Shown: positions 36,310-46,741 of the stretch, one piece after another
Layout of the letters: each line of letters opens with the position of its first letter
Position numbering within the stretch: the first letter of the stretch is position 1
Assembly: GCA_021202635.1 (NCBI GenBank)
Contig: JAJQCQ010000093.1
Coordinates: 1-64,000 of the forward strand
Source of the DNA: Lachnospiraceae bacterium
Lineage (GTDB): Bacteria; Bacillota; Clostridia; Lachnospirales; Lachnospiraceae
Length of the DNA stretch: 64,000 nt
Reading direction: 5' to 3'
Translations under genes and position numbers: made by a program
The notes under the pieces: generated by a model
Seen by the model: only the letters and a program-made list of their open reading frames with translations
The model's database searches: none
Told to the model about the DNA's origin: nothing

Positions 36310-39300
36310 TTAGTCTTCGTCAAGAGATGCTTCCATTTCCAAATCATACATCATATCCAGCTCGTCGTCATTGACTGTACTGCTGCTCTCTTCCTCAACG
36401 GAGACAAGCTCATCTCCCGCAAATTCCTGGCGGCTGAATCCGTAACGACCCAGCGGCTCATCCTCTTTATCGTTGTATCTGCGGTCTTCTCCCATCACGG
36501 AGCGGAAATCAGTATCCCCATAATCAGAGCTTTCCATAATCTCAACCTCCGTATTGTCATCCTTCAACACACGGACATCCAGACCAAGAGACTGCAGCTC
36601 CTTCAAAAGAACCTTGAAAGACTCCGGAATGCCTGGTTCAGGAATATTCTCACCCTTGATGATCGCCTCATAGGTCTTCACACGGCCTACCACATCATCG
36701 GACTTCACGGTCAGAATCTCCTGCAGCGTATAAGACGCGCCATACGCTTCCAGCGCCCAGACCTCCATTTCACCAAAACGCTGGCCGCCAAACTGCGCCT
36801 TGCCGCCCAGAGGCTGCTGTGTTACCAGAGAATACGGACCTGTAGAACGCGCATGAATCTTATCGTCTACCAGATGGTGCAGCTTCAGATAATTCATATG
36901 TCCGATCGTCGTCGGGCCGTCGAAATATTCTCCTGTGCGCCCGTCACGAAGCTGAACCTTTCCATCTCTTGAGATCGGCACGCCTTTCCAGAGTGCTCTG
37001 TGATCCCGGTTTTCCCACAGATAATTCAGTACCTCCGGATCCAGCTCTTCTTCATGCTTTTCCTTAAATTCATCCCACTCCAGGTTCACGTAATCATTCG
37101 CAAGCTCCAGAGTATCCATAATATCATTCTCATTCGCACCGTCAAACACCGGCGTCGATACATTAAACCCGAGTGCCTTCGCAGCGAGGCTCAAATGAAT
37201 CTCCAGCACCTGCCCGATGTTCATTCGGGAAGGTACACCCAGAGGATTCAGCACGATATCCAGCGGACGCCCATTCGGAAGGAACGGCATATCCTCCACC
37301 GGAAGCACACGGGAGACTACACCCTTGTTTCCATGACGGCCAGCCATCTTATCGCCAACGGAAATCTTTCTCTTCTGCGCGATATAAATGCGGACTGCCT
37401 GATTCACGCCCGGTGAAAGCTCATCGCCATTTTCCCGTGTAAACACCTTTGCGTCTACCACAATTCCGTATTCTCCATGCGGAACCTTCAGAGAAGTATC
37501 ACGCACTTCACGGGCCTTCTCACCAAAAATCGCACGCAGCAGACGTTCCTCTGCCGTCAGCTCCGTCTCCCCTTTCGGTGTCACCTTTCCGACCAGAATA
37601 TCCCCGGCACGCACTTCCGCGCCAATACGAATGATTCCTCTCTCATCCAGATCCTTCAGGGCTTCGTCACCGACCCCCGGCACATCCCGCGTAATCTCTT
37701 CCGGACCCAGCTTCGTATCACGCGCTTCCGCCTCGTACTCTTCGATATGCACGGAGGTATAGACATCGTTCATTACCAGCTTTTCACTGATCAGGACAGC
37801 ATCCTCATAATTATAGCCTTCCCAGGTCATAAAGCCAATCAGCGGGTTCTTTCCCAGAGCGATCTCACCATTGGAGGTCGACGCGCCGTCCGCGATCACG
37901 TCTCCCGCTTCTACGCGCTCTCCCTTATTCACAATCGGGCGCTGATTATAGCAGTTGCTCTGGTTGCTGCGGACAAATTTTTTCAGATGATACTCATCGC
38001 GCTTTCCGTCATTCGTACGAATCACAATGCAGTTCGACTCCGCGCGTTCTACCACGCCCGCATGAGTCGCCACCACGCAAACACCTGAGTCTACCGCCGT
38101 CTTTGTCTCCAGACCAGTGCCCACTACGGGTGCTTCTGTCGTCAGAAGCGGCACTGCCTGACGCTGCATGTTCGAGCCCATCAGAGCGCGGTTTGCATCG
38201 TCATTCTGCAAAAACGGGATCAATGCTGTCGCCACGGAGAATACCATCTTTGGCGACACATCCATATAGTCAAACATACTCCGCTCATATTCCTGTGTCT
38301 CCTCGTGATAACGGCCGGAAACATTTTTACGGACAAAATGGCCTTCCTCATCCAGAGCCTCATTTGCCTGCGCTACATGATAATTATCCTCTTCATCTGC
38401 GGTCATATAAACGACATCATCCGTAACGCGCGGGTTCTTCGGGTCGGAATGGTCAATCTTCCGATATGGAGCCTCCACAAAGCCATACTCATTGATCTGG
38501 GCATAGCAGGCAAGCGAGTTAATCAGACCGATATTCGGACCTTCCGGGGTCTCAATCGGGCACATTCTTCCGTAATGAGAATAATGCACATCTCGAACCT
38601 CAAATCCGGCTCTCTCTCTTGAAAGACCGCCAGGACCAAGTGCGGACAGACGCCGCTTATGCGTCAGCTCTGAGAGCGGATTGTTCTGATCCATAAACTG
38701 AGACAGCTGGGATGAACCAAAGAACTCCTTCACTGCCGCCGTCACCGGCTTGATATTGATCAGAGACTGCGGAGAAATGCCTTCAATCTCCTGTGTCGTC
38801 ATACGCTCACGAACGACTCTTTCCAGTCTGGCCAGACCGATGCGATACTGGTTCTGCAGCAGCTCTCCGACCGCACGGATCCGGCGGTTGCCCAGATGGT
38901 CGATATCATCGTCTGTGCCGATGCCATACTCCAGATGAATGTTATAATTAATCGAAGCAAGAATATCTTCTTTTGTTACATGCTTCGGAATCAGCTCATG
39001 TACCGAGCGGCGGATCGCATCCTTCTGATCCTCAGGGTCCTCATTCTCCTCCAGAATCTTTTTCAGCACAGGATAATACACGAGTTCTGTAATCCCCAGA
39101 TCGCGCGGATTGCAGTCAACATAACTGCGCAGATCCACCATCATGCTGGAGATCACCTTCACATCCCGCTCCTCTGTGCGAATCAGGACATACGGAACAG
39201 CCGCGTTCTGGATCGCATCTGCCTGTTCACGTGTCAGCTCTGTGCCGGCCTCCGCGAGAATCTCACCGGTCGTCATGTCAAACACATCTTCTGCCAGAAT

Positions 39301-40176
39301 ATGCCCGGCAATCCGGTTGCGAAGCAAAAGCTTTTTATTAAACTTATAGCGGCCGACCTTCGCCAGATCGTATCTGCGCGGGTCAAAGAACATGCTCATA
39401 ATCAGACTTTCCGCGCTCTCCACAGCAAGCGGCTCGCCCGGACGAATCTTCTTATACAGTTCGAGCAGACCTTCCTGATAATTCGTAGAAGTATCCTTCG
39501 CCAGCGTCGCCACAATCTTCGGCTCCTCGCCAAAGAAATCCAGAATCTCCGCATTGGAGCTTAAACCAAGTGCGCGCGCCAGTACTGTCACGGGAACTTT
39601 TCTCGTCCGGTCCACACGTACGTAAAAGACATCGTTAGAGTCTGTCTCATACTCAAGCCACGCGCCGCGGTTCGGAATCACCGTGCATGAATACAGCTTC
39701 TTACCAAACTTGTCATGTGTGATATCATAATATATGCCGGGAGAACGAACCAGCTGGCTGACAATGACTCGCTCCGCCCCGTTAATCACGAACGTACCGG
39801 TCGCCGTCATCAAAGGCAGATCGCCCATAAAAATATCATGTTCACTGATCTCGTCATTTTCCTTATTATGGAGACGTACCCGCACTTTCAGAGGTGCAGC
39901 ATACGTGGCATCACGCTCCACACACTCCTCAATCGAGTATTTCACATCATCCTCACACAGCTTGAAATCCACAAACTCAAGACTCAGCTTTCCGCCATAG
40001 TCTTCAATCGGTGAGATATCATCAAAGACTTCCTTAAGTCCCTCATCCAGAAACCACTGGTAGGAATTTTTCTGAACCTCAATCAGGTTCGGCATCTCGA
40101 GAACTTCCTTCTGCCGCTGATAACTCATACGGATTCCTTTACCATTCGTAGTAGGACGTATTCTGTTTTTCTCCAT
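36310..40176 (-). CDS. rpoB: DNA-directed RNA polymerase subunit beta
   Basis: 1288 residues. All regular blocks are present: rifampicin region [24 protein letters not shown] in the sensitive form, [34 protein letters not shown], and [22 protein letters not shown]. The start at 40176 (MEKNRIRP) has AGAGGTGG upstream; the frame is open further upstream without family support. An acidic C-terminal tail ends EMEASLDED. Co-transcribed with rpoC. Confidence 0.98.
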   Translation of the reverse strand: MEKNRIRPTTNGKGIRMSYQRQKEVLEMPNLIEVQKNSYQWFLDEGLKEVFDDISPIEDYGGKLSLEFVDFKLCEDDVKYSIEECVERDATYAAPLKVRVRLHNKENDEISEHDIFMGDLPLMTATGTFVINGAERVIVSQLVRSPGIYYDITHDKFGKKLYSCTVIPNRGAWLEYETDSNDVFYVRVDRTRKVPVTVLARALGLSSNAEILDFFGEEPKIVATLAKDTSTNYQEGLLELYKKIRPGEPLAVESAESLIMSMFFDPRRYDLAKVGRYKFNKKLLLRNRIAGHILAEDVFDMTTGEILAEAGTELTREQADAIQNAAVPYVLIRTEERDVKVISSMMVDLRSYVDCNPRDLGITELVYYPVLKKILEENEDPEDQKDAIRRSVHELIPKHVTKEDILASINYNIHLEYGIGTDDDIDHLGNRRIRAVGELLQNQYRIGLARLERVVRERMTTQEIEGISPQSLINIKPVTAAVKEFFGSSQLSQFMDQNNPLSELTHKRRLSALGPGGLSRERAGFEVRDVHYSHYGRMCPIETPEGPNIGLINSLACYAQINEYGFVEAPYRKIDHSDPKNPRVTDDVVYMTADEEDNYHVAQANEALDEEGHFVRKNVSGRYHEETQEYERSMFDYMDVSPKMVFSVATALIPFLQNDDANRALMGSNMQRQAVPLLTTEAPVVGTGLETKTAVDSGVCVVATHAGVVERAESNCIVIRTNDGKRDEYHLKKFVRSNQSNCYNQRPIVNKGERVEAGDVIADGASTSNGEIALGKNPLIGFMTWEGYNYEDAVLISEKLVMNDVYTSVHIEEYEAEARDTKLGPEEITRDVPGVGDEALKDLDERGIIRIGAEVRAGDILVGKVTPKGETELTAEERLLRAIFGEKAREVRDTSLKVPHGEYGIVVDAKVFTRENGDELSPGVNQAVRIYIAQKRKISVGDKMAGRHGNKGVVSRVLPVEDMPFLPNGRPLDIVLNPLGVPSRMNIGQVLEIHLSLAAKALGFNVSTPVFDGANENDIMDTLELANDYVNLEWDEFKEKHEEELDPEVLNYLWENRDHRALWKGVPISRDGKVQLRDGRTGEYFDGPTTIGHMNYLKLHHLVDDKIHARSTGPYSLVTQQPLGGKAQFGGQRFGEMEVWALEAYGASYTLQEILTVKSDDVVGRVKTYEAIIKGENIPEPGIPESFKVLLKELQSLGLDVRVLKDDNTEVEIMESSDYGDTDFRSVMGEDRRYNDKEDEPLGRYGFSRQEFAGDELVSVEEESSSTVNDDELDMMYDLEMEASLDED

Positions 40177-40268
40177 TGATGTTCCACCTCTGTTCTTTCT
40201 GCAGTCTGAATCGCTTTTTGGGCATAAATATACCGCAGGACATAATCCCGCACAATAGTGCAATCTAT

Positions 40269-40297
40269 AGTGTATCGCAAAGAAAAAATCATGTCAA
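40269..40297 (-). promoter_or_regulatory. rpoBC promoter
   Basis: Minus strand -35 TTGACA (40292-40297), 17-base spacer, -10 TACACT (40269-40274), about 85 bases before rpoB and separated from rplL by a terminator. Confidence 0.8.
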
Positions 40298-40329
40298 GGA
40301 AAATTTTACAAAATCCAGTGAAAATCCAT

Positions 40330-40386
40330 GTTACAGGTCACACCCCGACCACGCAGCTGCTGCATGGTCATAGTGTGACCTGTAAC
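40330..40386. repeat. Intergenic palindromic repeat, copy 7
   Basis: Complete element: arms GTTACAGGTCACACC and GTGTGACCTGTAAC around CGACCAC-GCAGCTGCTGC-ATGGTCATAG. It lies immediately upstream of the rpoB promoter, between rplL and rpoB. Confidence 0.88.
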
Positions 40387-40421
40387 AAATCCATTCCCCG
40401 GCTGCCGCTGCCTGTTACGCG

Positions 40422-40451
40422 GAAAAAGGGGACTCCACTTTGGAGTCCCCT
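40422..40451 (-). terminator. Terminator of rplJL
   Basis: Stem AGGGGACTCCA/TGGAGTCCCCT followed by TTTTTCC on the minus strand, about 90 bases beyond rplL. Confidence 0.85.
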
Positions 40452-40542
40452 GAATATCTGCATATCGCAAGTGCCAGAAGTCTTCTCCCATATTCTCAGA
40501 GAAAACGCAAACGGTCTCAAAACCTGCACAGTCAGGAAAAAC

Positions 40543-40914
40543 TTATTTCACAGTAACCTTTGCACCCTCTGCCTCAAGCTTTGTCTTAAGCTCCTCAGCC
40601 TCAGCCTTGGAAATGCCCTCTTTGATCACCTTCGGAGCAGAGTCTACAACATCCTTTGCTTCCTTCAGGCCCAGGCCAGTCGCCTCACGGACAACCTTAA
40701 TTACCTTAACCTTGGACGGACCAACCTCAGTCAGCTCTACATCAAACTCGGTCTTCTCTTCTACTTCCTCAGCCGGGCCTGCTGCCGCAACTACAACACC
40801 AGCCGCCGCAGATACACCAAACTCTTCCTCACATGCCTTTACGAGCTCATTCAGCTCAAGCACAGATAATTCTTTGATTGCTTCAATAAATTCAGCAGTT
40901 GTCAACTTAGCCAT
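40543..40914 (-). CDS. rplL: 50S ribosomal protein L7/L12
   Basis: 123 residues: N-terminal dimerisation part, Ala-rich hinge ([20 protein letters not shown]) and the C-terminal factor-binding domain [31 protein letters not shown] with [18 protein letters not shown] at the end. Forms the ribosomal stalk with L10. Ribosome site AGGAGGAAAAG; 87 bases after rplJ. Confidence 0.98.
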   Translation of the reverse strand: MAKLTTAEFIEAIKELSVLELNELVKACEEEFGVSAAAGVVVAAAGPAEEVEEKTEFDVELTEVGPSKVKVIKVVREATGLGLKEAKDVVDSAPKVIKEGISKAEAEELKTKLEAEGAKVTVK

Positions 40915-41001
40915 TTTCTTTTCCTCCTGATAAATATTTTCTCAATGACCGCAGACCTGCGGTTTTTAAATTCCGGGTTTTTCAATTCCTGTTTTTCTGA
41001 T

Positions 41002-41493
41002 TTACGCTTCCGCTTTTGCTTCTGCGATCTGATTCAGTACGCGAGCCAGGTTCGTAACCGGCGACTGAATGCTACCAAGCAGTTTTCCGAGCAGCTCATC
41101 TCTCGACGGAATTGTCGCCAGCGCAGCTACACCATTCTCATCGTAATAGGTGCCTTCCACAACACCGGCAAGCATCTTCATGGTCGGAGCCTTTTTTGCA
41201 TATCCGGAAATAATTCTCGCCGCAGCTGTCGCATCCGTCTTGGAAATCGCAAGCGCGTTCGGTCCTTCCAGGTGCTGAGCAAGCGCCTCACAGGGTGTAT
41301 CCTTGAACGCGAAATTCATCATCGTGTTCTTGTAAACCTTGTAAATGATGCTTGCTTCACGCAGCTCCTTACGAAGCTGAGTATCTGCTTCCACTGTGAT
41401 CCCGCTGTAGTGTACAAGAACCACGGACTCTGCATCTTTGATATTCGCGGAAATTTCTTCTACAATCGGTTTCTTCAGTTCAACCTTTGCCAT
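41002..41493 (-). CDS. rplJ: 50S ribosomal protein L10
   Basis: 163 residues: MAKVELKKPIVEEISANIKDAESVVLVHYSG and LRKELREASIIYKVYKNTM mark the family. The start is fixed by ATAAGGAGGTATGGATT. L10 with L7/L12 binds its own leader; such a leader is recognisable upstream. It is the first gene of the rplJL unit. Confidence 0.98.
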   Translation of the reverse strand: MAKVELKKPIVEEISANIKDAESVVLVHYSGITVEADTQLRKELREASIIYKVYKNTMMNFAFKDTPCEALAQHLEGPNALAISKTDATAAARIISGYAKKAPTMKMLAGVVEGTYYDENGVAALATIPSRDELLGKLLGSIQSPVTNLARVLNQIAEAKAEA

Positions 41494-41574
41494 AATCCAT
41501 ACCTCCTTATAGATTTTCGAGAAGACAGGACTGTCCTCTCCAAACCGCCGTATAAAAAGGAAAAATGAATATAG

Positions 41575-41705
41575 AAAAAGCCCTTCTGTCACCATCAGAC
41601 AAAAGAGCATAAAAATTCTTCCATAGAATCATACTCCTCGGCAGGCTGTCTCTCTCAAAACAATTATGCCCTGCGGCACCTGCTGTCTCTGGCAGTTATC
41701 TTTAG
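41575..41705 (-). promoter_or_regulatory. L10 leader (autoregulatory RNA) with internal attenuator
   Basis: The minus-strand leader has the two conserved pieces of the ribosomal L10 leader: CTGCCAGAGACAGCAGG (41678-41695) and CCTGCCGAGG (41636-41645), forming the L10-binding kink-turn stem. A later hairpin CTTTTGTC/GACAGAAG followed by GGCTTTTT (about 41575-41600) is a fitting terminator. Excess L10(L12)4 is expected to stop transcription of rplJL. Confidence 0.82.
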
Positions 41706-41706
41706 T

Positions 41707-41735
41707 AAACTACCACACCCTGCCTTTTTTGTCAA
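41707..41735 (-). promoter_or_regulatory. rplJL promoter
   Basis: Minus strand -35 TTGACA (41730-41735), 17-base spacer, -10 TAGTTT (41707-41712), placed just before the L10 leader. Confidence 0.75.
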
Positions 41736-41756
41736 CAACTTTTTTGCAAATAATTC

Positions 41757-41791
41757 AGAAAAACTCCCGGGAACCCTGGTCCCCGGGAGTA
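41757..41791 (-). terminator. Terminator of rpmG-secE-nusG-rplKA
   Basis: Stem ACTCCCGGG/CCCGGGAGT with an internal GACC/GGTT step and TTTTTCTG on the minus strand, 16 bases beyond rplA. Confidence 0.9.
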
Positions 41792-41806
41792 GCATTCCAC
41801 AAGCAT

Positions 41807-42499
41807 TTACGCAAGCTTCGCCGTATTCAGCTTGATGCCAGGACCCATCGTCGATGTGACGACTACGCTCTTCATGAGCTGTCCTTTCAGTGCTGAAGGT
41901 CTTGCTTTGTTAACTGCTTCTATAAGCGTCTGGAAGTTGTCCGCTAACTGCTCCTCTGTAAAAGAAGCTTTTCCAATTGGCACATGGATAATATTCGTCT
42001 TGTCGAGTCTGTACTCAATCTTACCAGCTTTGATATCGTTGACTGCTTTCGTCACATCCATGGTAACCGTGCCAGCCTTCGGGTTCGGCATCAGGCCCTT
42101 CGGTCCAAGGATCCGGCCGAGACGTCCAACGACACCCATCATATCCGGGGTAGCTACTACTACGTCAAAGTCCAGCCATCCTTCCTTCTGAATCTTCGGA
42201 ACCAGTTCCTCACCGCCTACAAACTCTGCGCCGGCAGCAAGCGCTTCATCTGCCTTCGCGTTCTTTGCGAAAACAAGCACACGAACCTTTTTGCCGGTAC
42301 CATGCGGAAGCACAACCGCGCCACGAATCTGCTGATCTGCATGACGGCCGTCACACCCTGTCCGGATATGCACTTCAATCGTCTCATCAAATTTTGCAAC
42401 AGATGTCTTTTTAACTAAAGCCATCGCCTCATCTACATCATAAAGCATGGAGCGGTCTACGGCTTTAGCGGCCTCTTTGTATTTTTTTCCTCTTTTCAT
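41807..42499 (-). CDS. rplA: 50S ribosomal protein L1
   Basis: 230 residues: [25 protein letters not shown], the L1 signature [25 protein letters not shown] and a C-terminal [15 protein letters not shown]. Forms the L1 stalk and represses its own operon in many bacteria. 18 bases after rplK; ribosome site AGGAGGTAG. Confidence 0.98.
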   Translation of the reverse strand: MKRGKKYKEAAKAVDRSMLYDVDEAMALVKKTSVAKFDETIEVHIRTGCDGRHADQQIRGAVVLPHGTGKKVRVLVFAKNAKADEALAAGAEFVGGEELVPKIQKEGWLDFDVVVATPDMMGVVGRLGRILGPKGLMPNPKAGTVTMDVTKAVNDIKAGKIEYRLDKTNIIHVPIGKASFTEEQLADNFQTLIEAVNKARPSALKGQLMKSVVVTSTMGPGIKLNTAKLA

Positions 42500-42517
42500 A
42501 TTAAACTACCTCCTGGC

Positions 42518-42943
42518 CTATTCTTCTACCGTGATGCCCATGCTGCGAGCGGTCCCCGCAATCATGCTCATAGCTGCCTCAATGCTGCCTGCGTTCAGAT
42601 CCGGCATCTTCATTTCCGCGATCTCACGAACCTTGTCCTTCGAAATCGTAGCAACCTTCGTCTTATTCGGAGTACCGGAACCAGACTTAATGTTGCATGC
42701 CTTCTTCAGAAGAACCGCAGCCGGCGGAGTCTTTGTAACGAAGCTGAAGCTTCTGTCTGCGTAAACCGTGATCACAACCGGGATGATCAGATCTCCCTTG
42801 TCTGCGGTTCTCGCGTTAAACTCCTTGGTAAACTGAACGATATTCACACCATGCTGTCCCAATGCAGGACCAACAGGAGGAGCCGGTGTCGCTTTGCCGG
42901 CAGGAATCTGTAATTTAATATAACCTGTAACTTTTTTTGCCAT
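42518..42943 (-). CDS. rplK: 50S ribosomal protein L11
   Basis: 141 residues with [34 protein letters not shown] and the C-terminal rRNA-binding part ending [12 protein letters not shown]. Ribosome site AGGAGGTTTC. Between nusG and rplA in the usual order. Confidence 0.98.
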   Translation of the reverse strand: MAKKVTGYIKLQIPAGKATPAPPVGPALGQHGVNIVQFTKEFNARTADKGDLIIPVVITVYADRSFSFVTKTPPAAVLLKKACNIKSGSGTPNKTKVATISKDKVREIAEMKMPDLNAGSIEAAMSMIAGTARSMGITVEE

Positions 42944-43022
42944 GTCAGAAACCTCCTATGTGGTATTGTCGGGAAGTCTTCCCTCCCACTGCCCCGGCTG
43001 GCCGCCGCGGCATTCTTTTCGA

Positions 43023-43538
43023 TTACATTTTTTTAATCTCTGCAAAACTGATCTCGACCGGTGTCTCACGGCCAAATAACTCGACATTGATTGTAACGCT
43101 CTGCTTTGTCTGGTTCATCGACTGGATCACGCCAACCGTATCTTTCCAGACACCGCCAGTCACAGTCACGGTATCGCCCTCTTCAAAATCTACCGAAAGA
43201 GAAGTGGACTGGATACCAAGATTGTACATCTCCGCGTCTGTCAGAGGTACCGGCTTAGACCCCGGACCTACAAAGCCCGTCACGCCTCTCGTGTTTCTCA
43301 CGACATACCAGGTATCATCATTCATCACCATATTAAGAAGGACATACCCCGGAAACATCTTTTTCTGCACGGTTCTCTGAGCACCATTTTTCATCTCTAC
43401 AACATCCTGAAGCGGCACACGCACCTCCAGGATCTCATTCTCCAGATGGCGGTTCTCAATCGTCTTCTCAATGTTGGCTTTTACTTTATTTTCATACCCG
43501 GAATAAGTATGAACTACGTACCAGCTCGCCTCTGCCAT
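43023..43538 (-). CDS. nusG: Transcription termination/antitermination protein NusG
   Basis: 171 residues: SWYVVHTYSGYENKVKANIEK (NGN domain), MFPGYVLLNMVM, RNTRGVTGFVG, and a C-terminal KOW domain (FEEGDTVTVTGGVWKDTVGVIQ). Couples RNA polymerase to ribosomes or Rho. Between secE and rplK. Confidence 0.97.
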   Translation of the reverse strand: MAEASWYVVHTYSGYENKVKANIEKTIENRHLENEILEVRVPLQDVVEMKNGAQRTVQKKMFPGYVLLNMVMNDDTWYVVRNTRGVTGFVGPGSKPVPLTDAEMYNLGIQSTSLSVDFEEGDTVTVTGGVWKDTVGVIQSMNQTKQSVTINVELFGRETPVEISFAEIKKM

Positions 43539-43564
43539 ACAATCACCCTTCGCCCTTAATTCAC

Positions 43565-43783
43565 TCAGAAACTAATGTTCACCAGAAGATCTACGCCATA
43601 CTGGAAGACAAAGTCCAGCATCGCAATAATCATTCCCAGTACGATAGAAACGGCAATAACGGCGCCGGTCTGTTTCGCCAGCGTGGTCCGGTCCGGCCAG
43701 ATGATCTTCTTAAACTCAGCCTTCAGGCCACGGAACCAGTCCTTGATTTTAGAGTTTTTCTCTGTCTTCTCTGCTTTTGCCAT
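43565..43783 (-). CDS. secE: Preprotein translocase subunit SecE
   Basis: 72 residues with an amphipathic N-terminal part KDWFRGLKAEFKKIIWPDRTTLAKQT and one membrane helix (AVIAVSIVLGMIIAMLDFVF). The WP motif and order next to nusG are diagnostic. Start at ATG 43783 behind AAGGAAG; a GTG three codons upstream overlaps that site. Confidence 0.95.
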   Translation of the reverse strand: MAKAEKTEKNSKIKDWFRGLKAEFKKIIWPDRTTLAKQTGAVIAVSIVLGMIIAMLDFVFQYGVDLLVNISF

Positions 43784-43814
43784 AACCTTCACTTCCTTTG
43801 CGCAATTCTATCGG

Positions 43815-43964
43815 TTACTTTGTCTCTTTGTGCAGCGTGTGCGACCGACAGAAACGGCAGTATTTCTTCGTCTCCATACGATCCGGATGGGTCTTCTTGT
43901 CCTTTGTCATGTTGTAGTTACGCTGTTTGCATTCCGTACATGCCAATGTGATACGTACACGCAC
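43815..43964 (-). CDS. rpmG: 50S ribosomal protein L33
   Basis: A 49-residue gene with GTG start (43962-43964) and ribosome site AGAGGTGG. It reads [18 protein letters not shown], has CxxC pairs TEC-CTEC and YCRFC for zinc, and ends HKETK. First gene of the secE-nusG-rplKA unit, 31 bases before secE. Confidence 0.96.
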   Translation of the reverse strand: MRVRITLACTECKQRNYNMTKDKKTHPDRMETKKYCRFCRSHTLHKETK

Positions 43965-44085
43965 AACTTCCACCTCTCTTCCCTAAAGATTCACGCCGAC
44001 CGGACAGGCCTTCCGCCTGTACCGTCGTGTGGGTCAGAACTGCTTTTCAAGCATAAAAAAAAAGCCTTCTTCCATACGCCCGTAC

Positions 44086-44115
44086 AGTGTAGCACATCAC
44101 CGGCAGGGAAGTCAA
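44086..44115 (-). promoter_or_regulatory. rpmG-secE-nusG-rplKA promoter
   Basis: Minus strand -35 TTGACT (44110-44115), 18-base spacer, -10 TACACT (44086-44091), about 120 bases before rpmG. Confidence 0.72.
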
Positions 44116-44134
44116 GACTTTTCTCGTTTTTCTG

Positions 44135-44626
44135 TCATCTTTTATTCAGATAGTGAATCTGAAAAGAGGGCTTTTCTCCTTTTGCCGTCTTCATCAGAAT
44201 ATAACTGGGAGTACGCCCCTCCTGGCGCGGGAAGGACAGGCTTCCCGGATTCAGGATGGTCAGATCCGGATCGCTCTCATCCAGGAGCGGGCGATGTGTA
44301 TGTCCGAACATTGCCACAGAGCACCCATTCGTCCTGGCCTCTTCCGCCAGATCGCGGATCCCAACGGATACATAATAATAATGCCCGTGGGTCATGAAAA
44401 TCCGGCAGCCATCAATCTCCTCAATCCGGGCCACAGGCAGTCTGGTAAAATAATCGCAGTTTCCCGCCACCATATACACCGGACAGTTCACCACACTGTG
44501 AATATACTCCACCGTGCTCTCTGAATCACCCAGGTGGATCACACAATCCGGGTGGTCGATTTCACTGAGTACCTGCTTCAGATTCGAATCATAGCCATGC
44601 GTATCACTCACGATCAGTATATTCAT
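44135..44626 (-). CDS. YfcE/MJ0936-type metallophosphoesterase
   Basis: 163 residues: ILIVSDTHGYDSN, CVIHLGDSEST, VAGNCDYF, FMTHGHYYYV, FGHTHRPL and NPGSLSFPR give all metal ligands of this phosphodiesterase family. Start 44626 uses AGAGGAGAGAGG. It follows the XTP pyrophosphatase gene by 86 bases, a pairing commonly seen in Clostridia. Physiological substrate unknown. Confidence 0.92.
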   Translation of the reverse strand: MNILIVSDTHGYDSNLKQVLSEIDHPDCVIHLGDSESTVEYIHSVVNCPVYMVAGNCDYFTRLPVARIEEIDGCRIFMTHGHYYYVSVGIRDLAEEARTNGCSVAMFGHTHRPLLDESDPDLTILNPGSLSFPRQEGRTPSYILMKTAKGEKPSFQIHYLNKR

Positions 44627-44712
44627 ACCCTCTCTCCTCTTTCCAAAACGGGAACGATTCCGCGTCCTCACAGTTACGGGAAAACAGAACATGCCCTCTC
44701 TTCACCAGTATT

Positions 44713-45315
44713 CTACAGGATGCCCTGCTCTGCCAGAATGCTGCGCATCCCCCGAAGCGCTTTCCCCCGATGACTCAGCTCATTTTTCCTCTCCGGAGCC
44801 AGCTCCGCGGAATAGCAGCCACACGCTGGCAGATAAAAGATCGGATCATATCCAAAGCCATTCTCTCCCCGGCTTTCATAGCCAATCCTGCCTTCCATCA
44901 CTCCCCGGCTGGTCAGAATCCGTCCGTCCGGGACCGCGCAGGCAATCACGCAGACAAAGCGCGCCGTACGTTCCTCATCCGGCACACCTGCCAGCTTTGC
45001 CAGAATAGCGGCATTTTTGATCTCATACGAAGTGTCCTTCCCCATATAACGGGCGGAGTACACCCCAGGCGCCTTATTCAGATAATCAATTTCCAGTCCG
45101 GAGTCGTCCGCCAGTACAATTTCTCCGGTTCGCTCCATGATCGTTCTTGCCTTGATCACCGCGTTTTCCTCGAAGGTCTCGCCGTCCTCCACGATGTCAT
45201 CGGTCACCCCCGCTTCTTTCATGGAAATGATCTCCAGGTCACTGTGCGAAAGGATCATGCGAATCTCCTTCAGTTTGTCTGCATTGCCGGTGGCAAATAT
45301 CAGCTTTTTCTTCAT
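44713..45315 (-). CDS. rdgB: XTP/dITP diphosphatase (RdgB/HAM1 family)
   Basis: Removes non-canonical purine nucleoside triphosphates (XTP, ITP, dITP). 200 residues: FATGNADKLKEIRMIL, ADDSGLEIDYLNKAPGVYSARYMG, FGYDPIFYLP and AELAPERKNELSHRGKAL. The start at 45315 (GGGAG site) leaves 11 bases after the protease gene; earlier in-frame ATGs would overlap it. Confidence 0.95.
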   Translation of the reverse strand: MKKKLIFATGNADKLKEIRMILSHSDLEIISMKEAGVTDDIVEDGETFEENAVIKARTIMERTGEIVLADDSGLEIDYLNKAPGVYSARYMGKDTSYEIKNAAILAKLAGVPDEERTARFVCVIACAVPDGRILTSRGVMEGRIGYESRGENGFGYDPIFYLPACGCYSAELAPERKNELSHRGKALRGMRSILAEQGIL

Positions 45316-45326
45316 TGCGTCTCCCA

Positions 45327-46679
45327 TCATTCCTGTTCCCATGTATAAACCTTCAGGCACACATTTGTCTCAAACTTTTCCTGTGTATTCTCCCAGAGCG
45401 TGCCATACTGGCTCAGGTAGCTCTCCTTGCCTTCACACGTCACATTCTGCGTATACGCATCCGCGCGATATTCTACCGCTACCGGATTAGAGACATCCGG
45501 CGTATTAATTCGGACTACAATTGCAAACCGCTCTCCCTGTGTCAGTGTCGGAAGCTCTTCCAGGTCTACCGTATAATAACCCACATCACAGAAGCTGCCG
45601 CTCTGTAAGTATTCCATTCCATCAAAAGAATCCGTCCCGGTAAAATCATGTACCAGGTAAATGTCATAAGAGGTATCCTCACCAGTCGCATAAAAACCGA
45701 CGGCGGCAATCGTCTCCTCCCCTTCGGCCGTATAAACGTTCGCGAACCAGCATTCACCGGAATCATATCCCTGCTGTCCCTGCCAGCCGCACGCATCGTA
45801 CTGGTAAAGGTGATCATAATTATCCGCCGCTTCAATCCGCGTATATGCCACAGCAATTCGTGCAATATTCGGATCCGAATAGGACACATAGAAAATCCCG
45901 TCATCCCCAAAATCGCTGCCCCAGGTATTCAGACAGATAAAAGCTCCATCCTGATCCGGCGTCGTCTCAAACTGTCCGGCTGACCAGGAATCATCCCATC
46001 CGAGAATCAGCACGTCATGGTTCTGCGTCATCTCGTCCGTATAATAATAGGAAAAAGTGGACGCATTGTAATATCCCGAGCCGGCTGCGGCGGTCGTTCG
46101 GTCCATGTACAGAGAGGTCTGTACAGAACCATAAGTATACACAGTTTCTTTGATTTTTTCAATAGCAGAATCGAACAAAACGCGTACTTCCTGGACATGT
46201 ACGGCCGCTTCCAGTCCATCCGGCGAATATTCATCCCCATACGGATCCTCTTCTTCCGTCACAGGCCCCTGCCAGCCGCAAAGGTATGCCATCAGCATCA
46301 GATAATCGCCGCCATCATTGATCTCCGCCGTAAACGAATTCTGCCGGGTCAGGTGATCCGCTGAGAAAACGATCCGCTGGTCGGGAAGAAGGGCATTCTC
46401 CAGGGCGTAAGTCGCCGCGATCGCCCAGCAGGTGCCGTAAGAACCCTGATCCTTGACCGCAGGCTTCCTGCCGACATCACCCGCATACCATCTGGAAGGA
46501 AGCACATTCCCTTCCGTATATTCCGTTGTCCCTTCCGCCGCCCGCAATACTGGCACGCCATTTTCTGCGCATACAAGCCCCATCGCAAGGAGCAGGCCGG
46601 CCGCCTTAAGCCGAATTGCAGCCGATCGTCTCTTCCTGTTTATCCTTGAATTCTTTTTCTTCACCGTATCCATTCCCAT
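45327..46679 (-). CDS. Secreted papain-like (C1) cysteine protease with lectin-like C-terminal domain
   Basis: 450 residues. A basic N-terminus and hydrophobic stretch (AAIRLKAAGLLLAMGLVCAENG) act as signal peptide. The C1 domain has DQGSYGTCWAIAATYALEN with nucleophile Cys84, oxyanion Gln78, His221 in QNHDVLILGW and Asn251 in CLNTWGSDFGDDG. After about residue 290 a beta-rich domain matches the lectin-like domain that follows C1 proteases in Clostridia. No sortase motif is visible. A GTG at 46664 with GGGA upstream could be the real start. The gene is followed closely by rdgB. Confidence 0.9.
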   Translation of the reverse strand: MGMDTVKKKNSRINRKRRSAAIRLKAAGLLLAMGLVCAENGVPVLRAAEGTTEYTEGNVLPSRWYAGDVGRKPAVKDQGSYGTCWAIAATYALENALLPDQRIVFSADHLTRQNSFTAEINDGGDYLMLMAYLCGWQGPVTEEEDPYGDEYSPDGLEAAVHVQEVRVLFDSAIEKIKETVYTYGSVQTSLYMDRTTAAAGSGYYNASTFSYYYTDEMTQNHDVLILGWDDSWSAGQFETTPDQDGAFICLNTWGSDFGDDGIFYVSYSDPNIARIAVAYTRIEAADNYDHLYQYDACGWQGQQGYDSGECWFANVYTAEGEETIAAVGFYATGEDTSYDIYLVHDFTGTDSFDGMEYLQSGSFCDVGYYTVDLEELPTLTQGERFAIVVRINTPDVSNPVAVEYRADAYTQNVTCEGKESYLSQYGTLWENTQEKFETNVCLKVYTWEQE

Positions 46680-46741
46680 ATAGTATCAAAACATACTTTT
46701 TTGCATTTTTCCGGTTCGCTTCTCTCCCGGAAGGTCTCCCT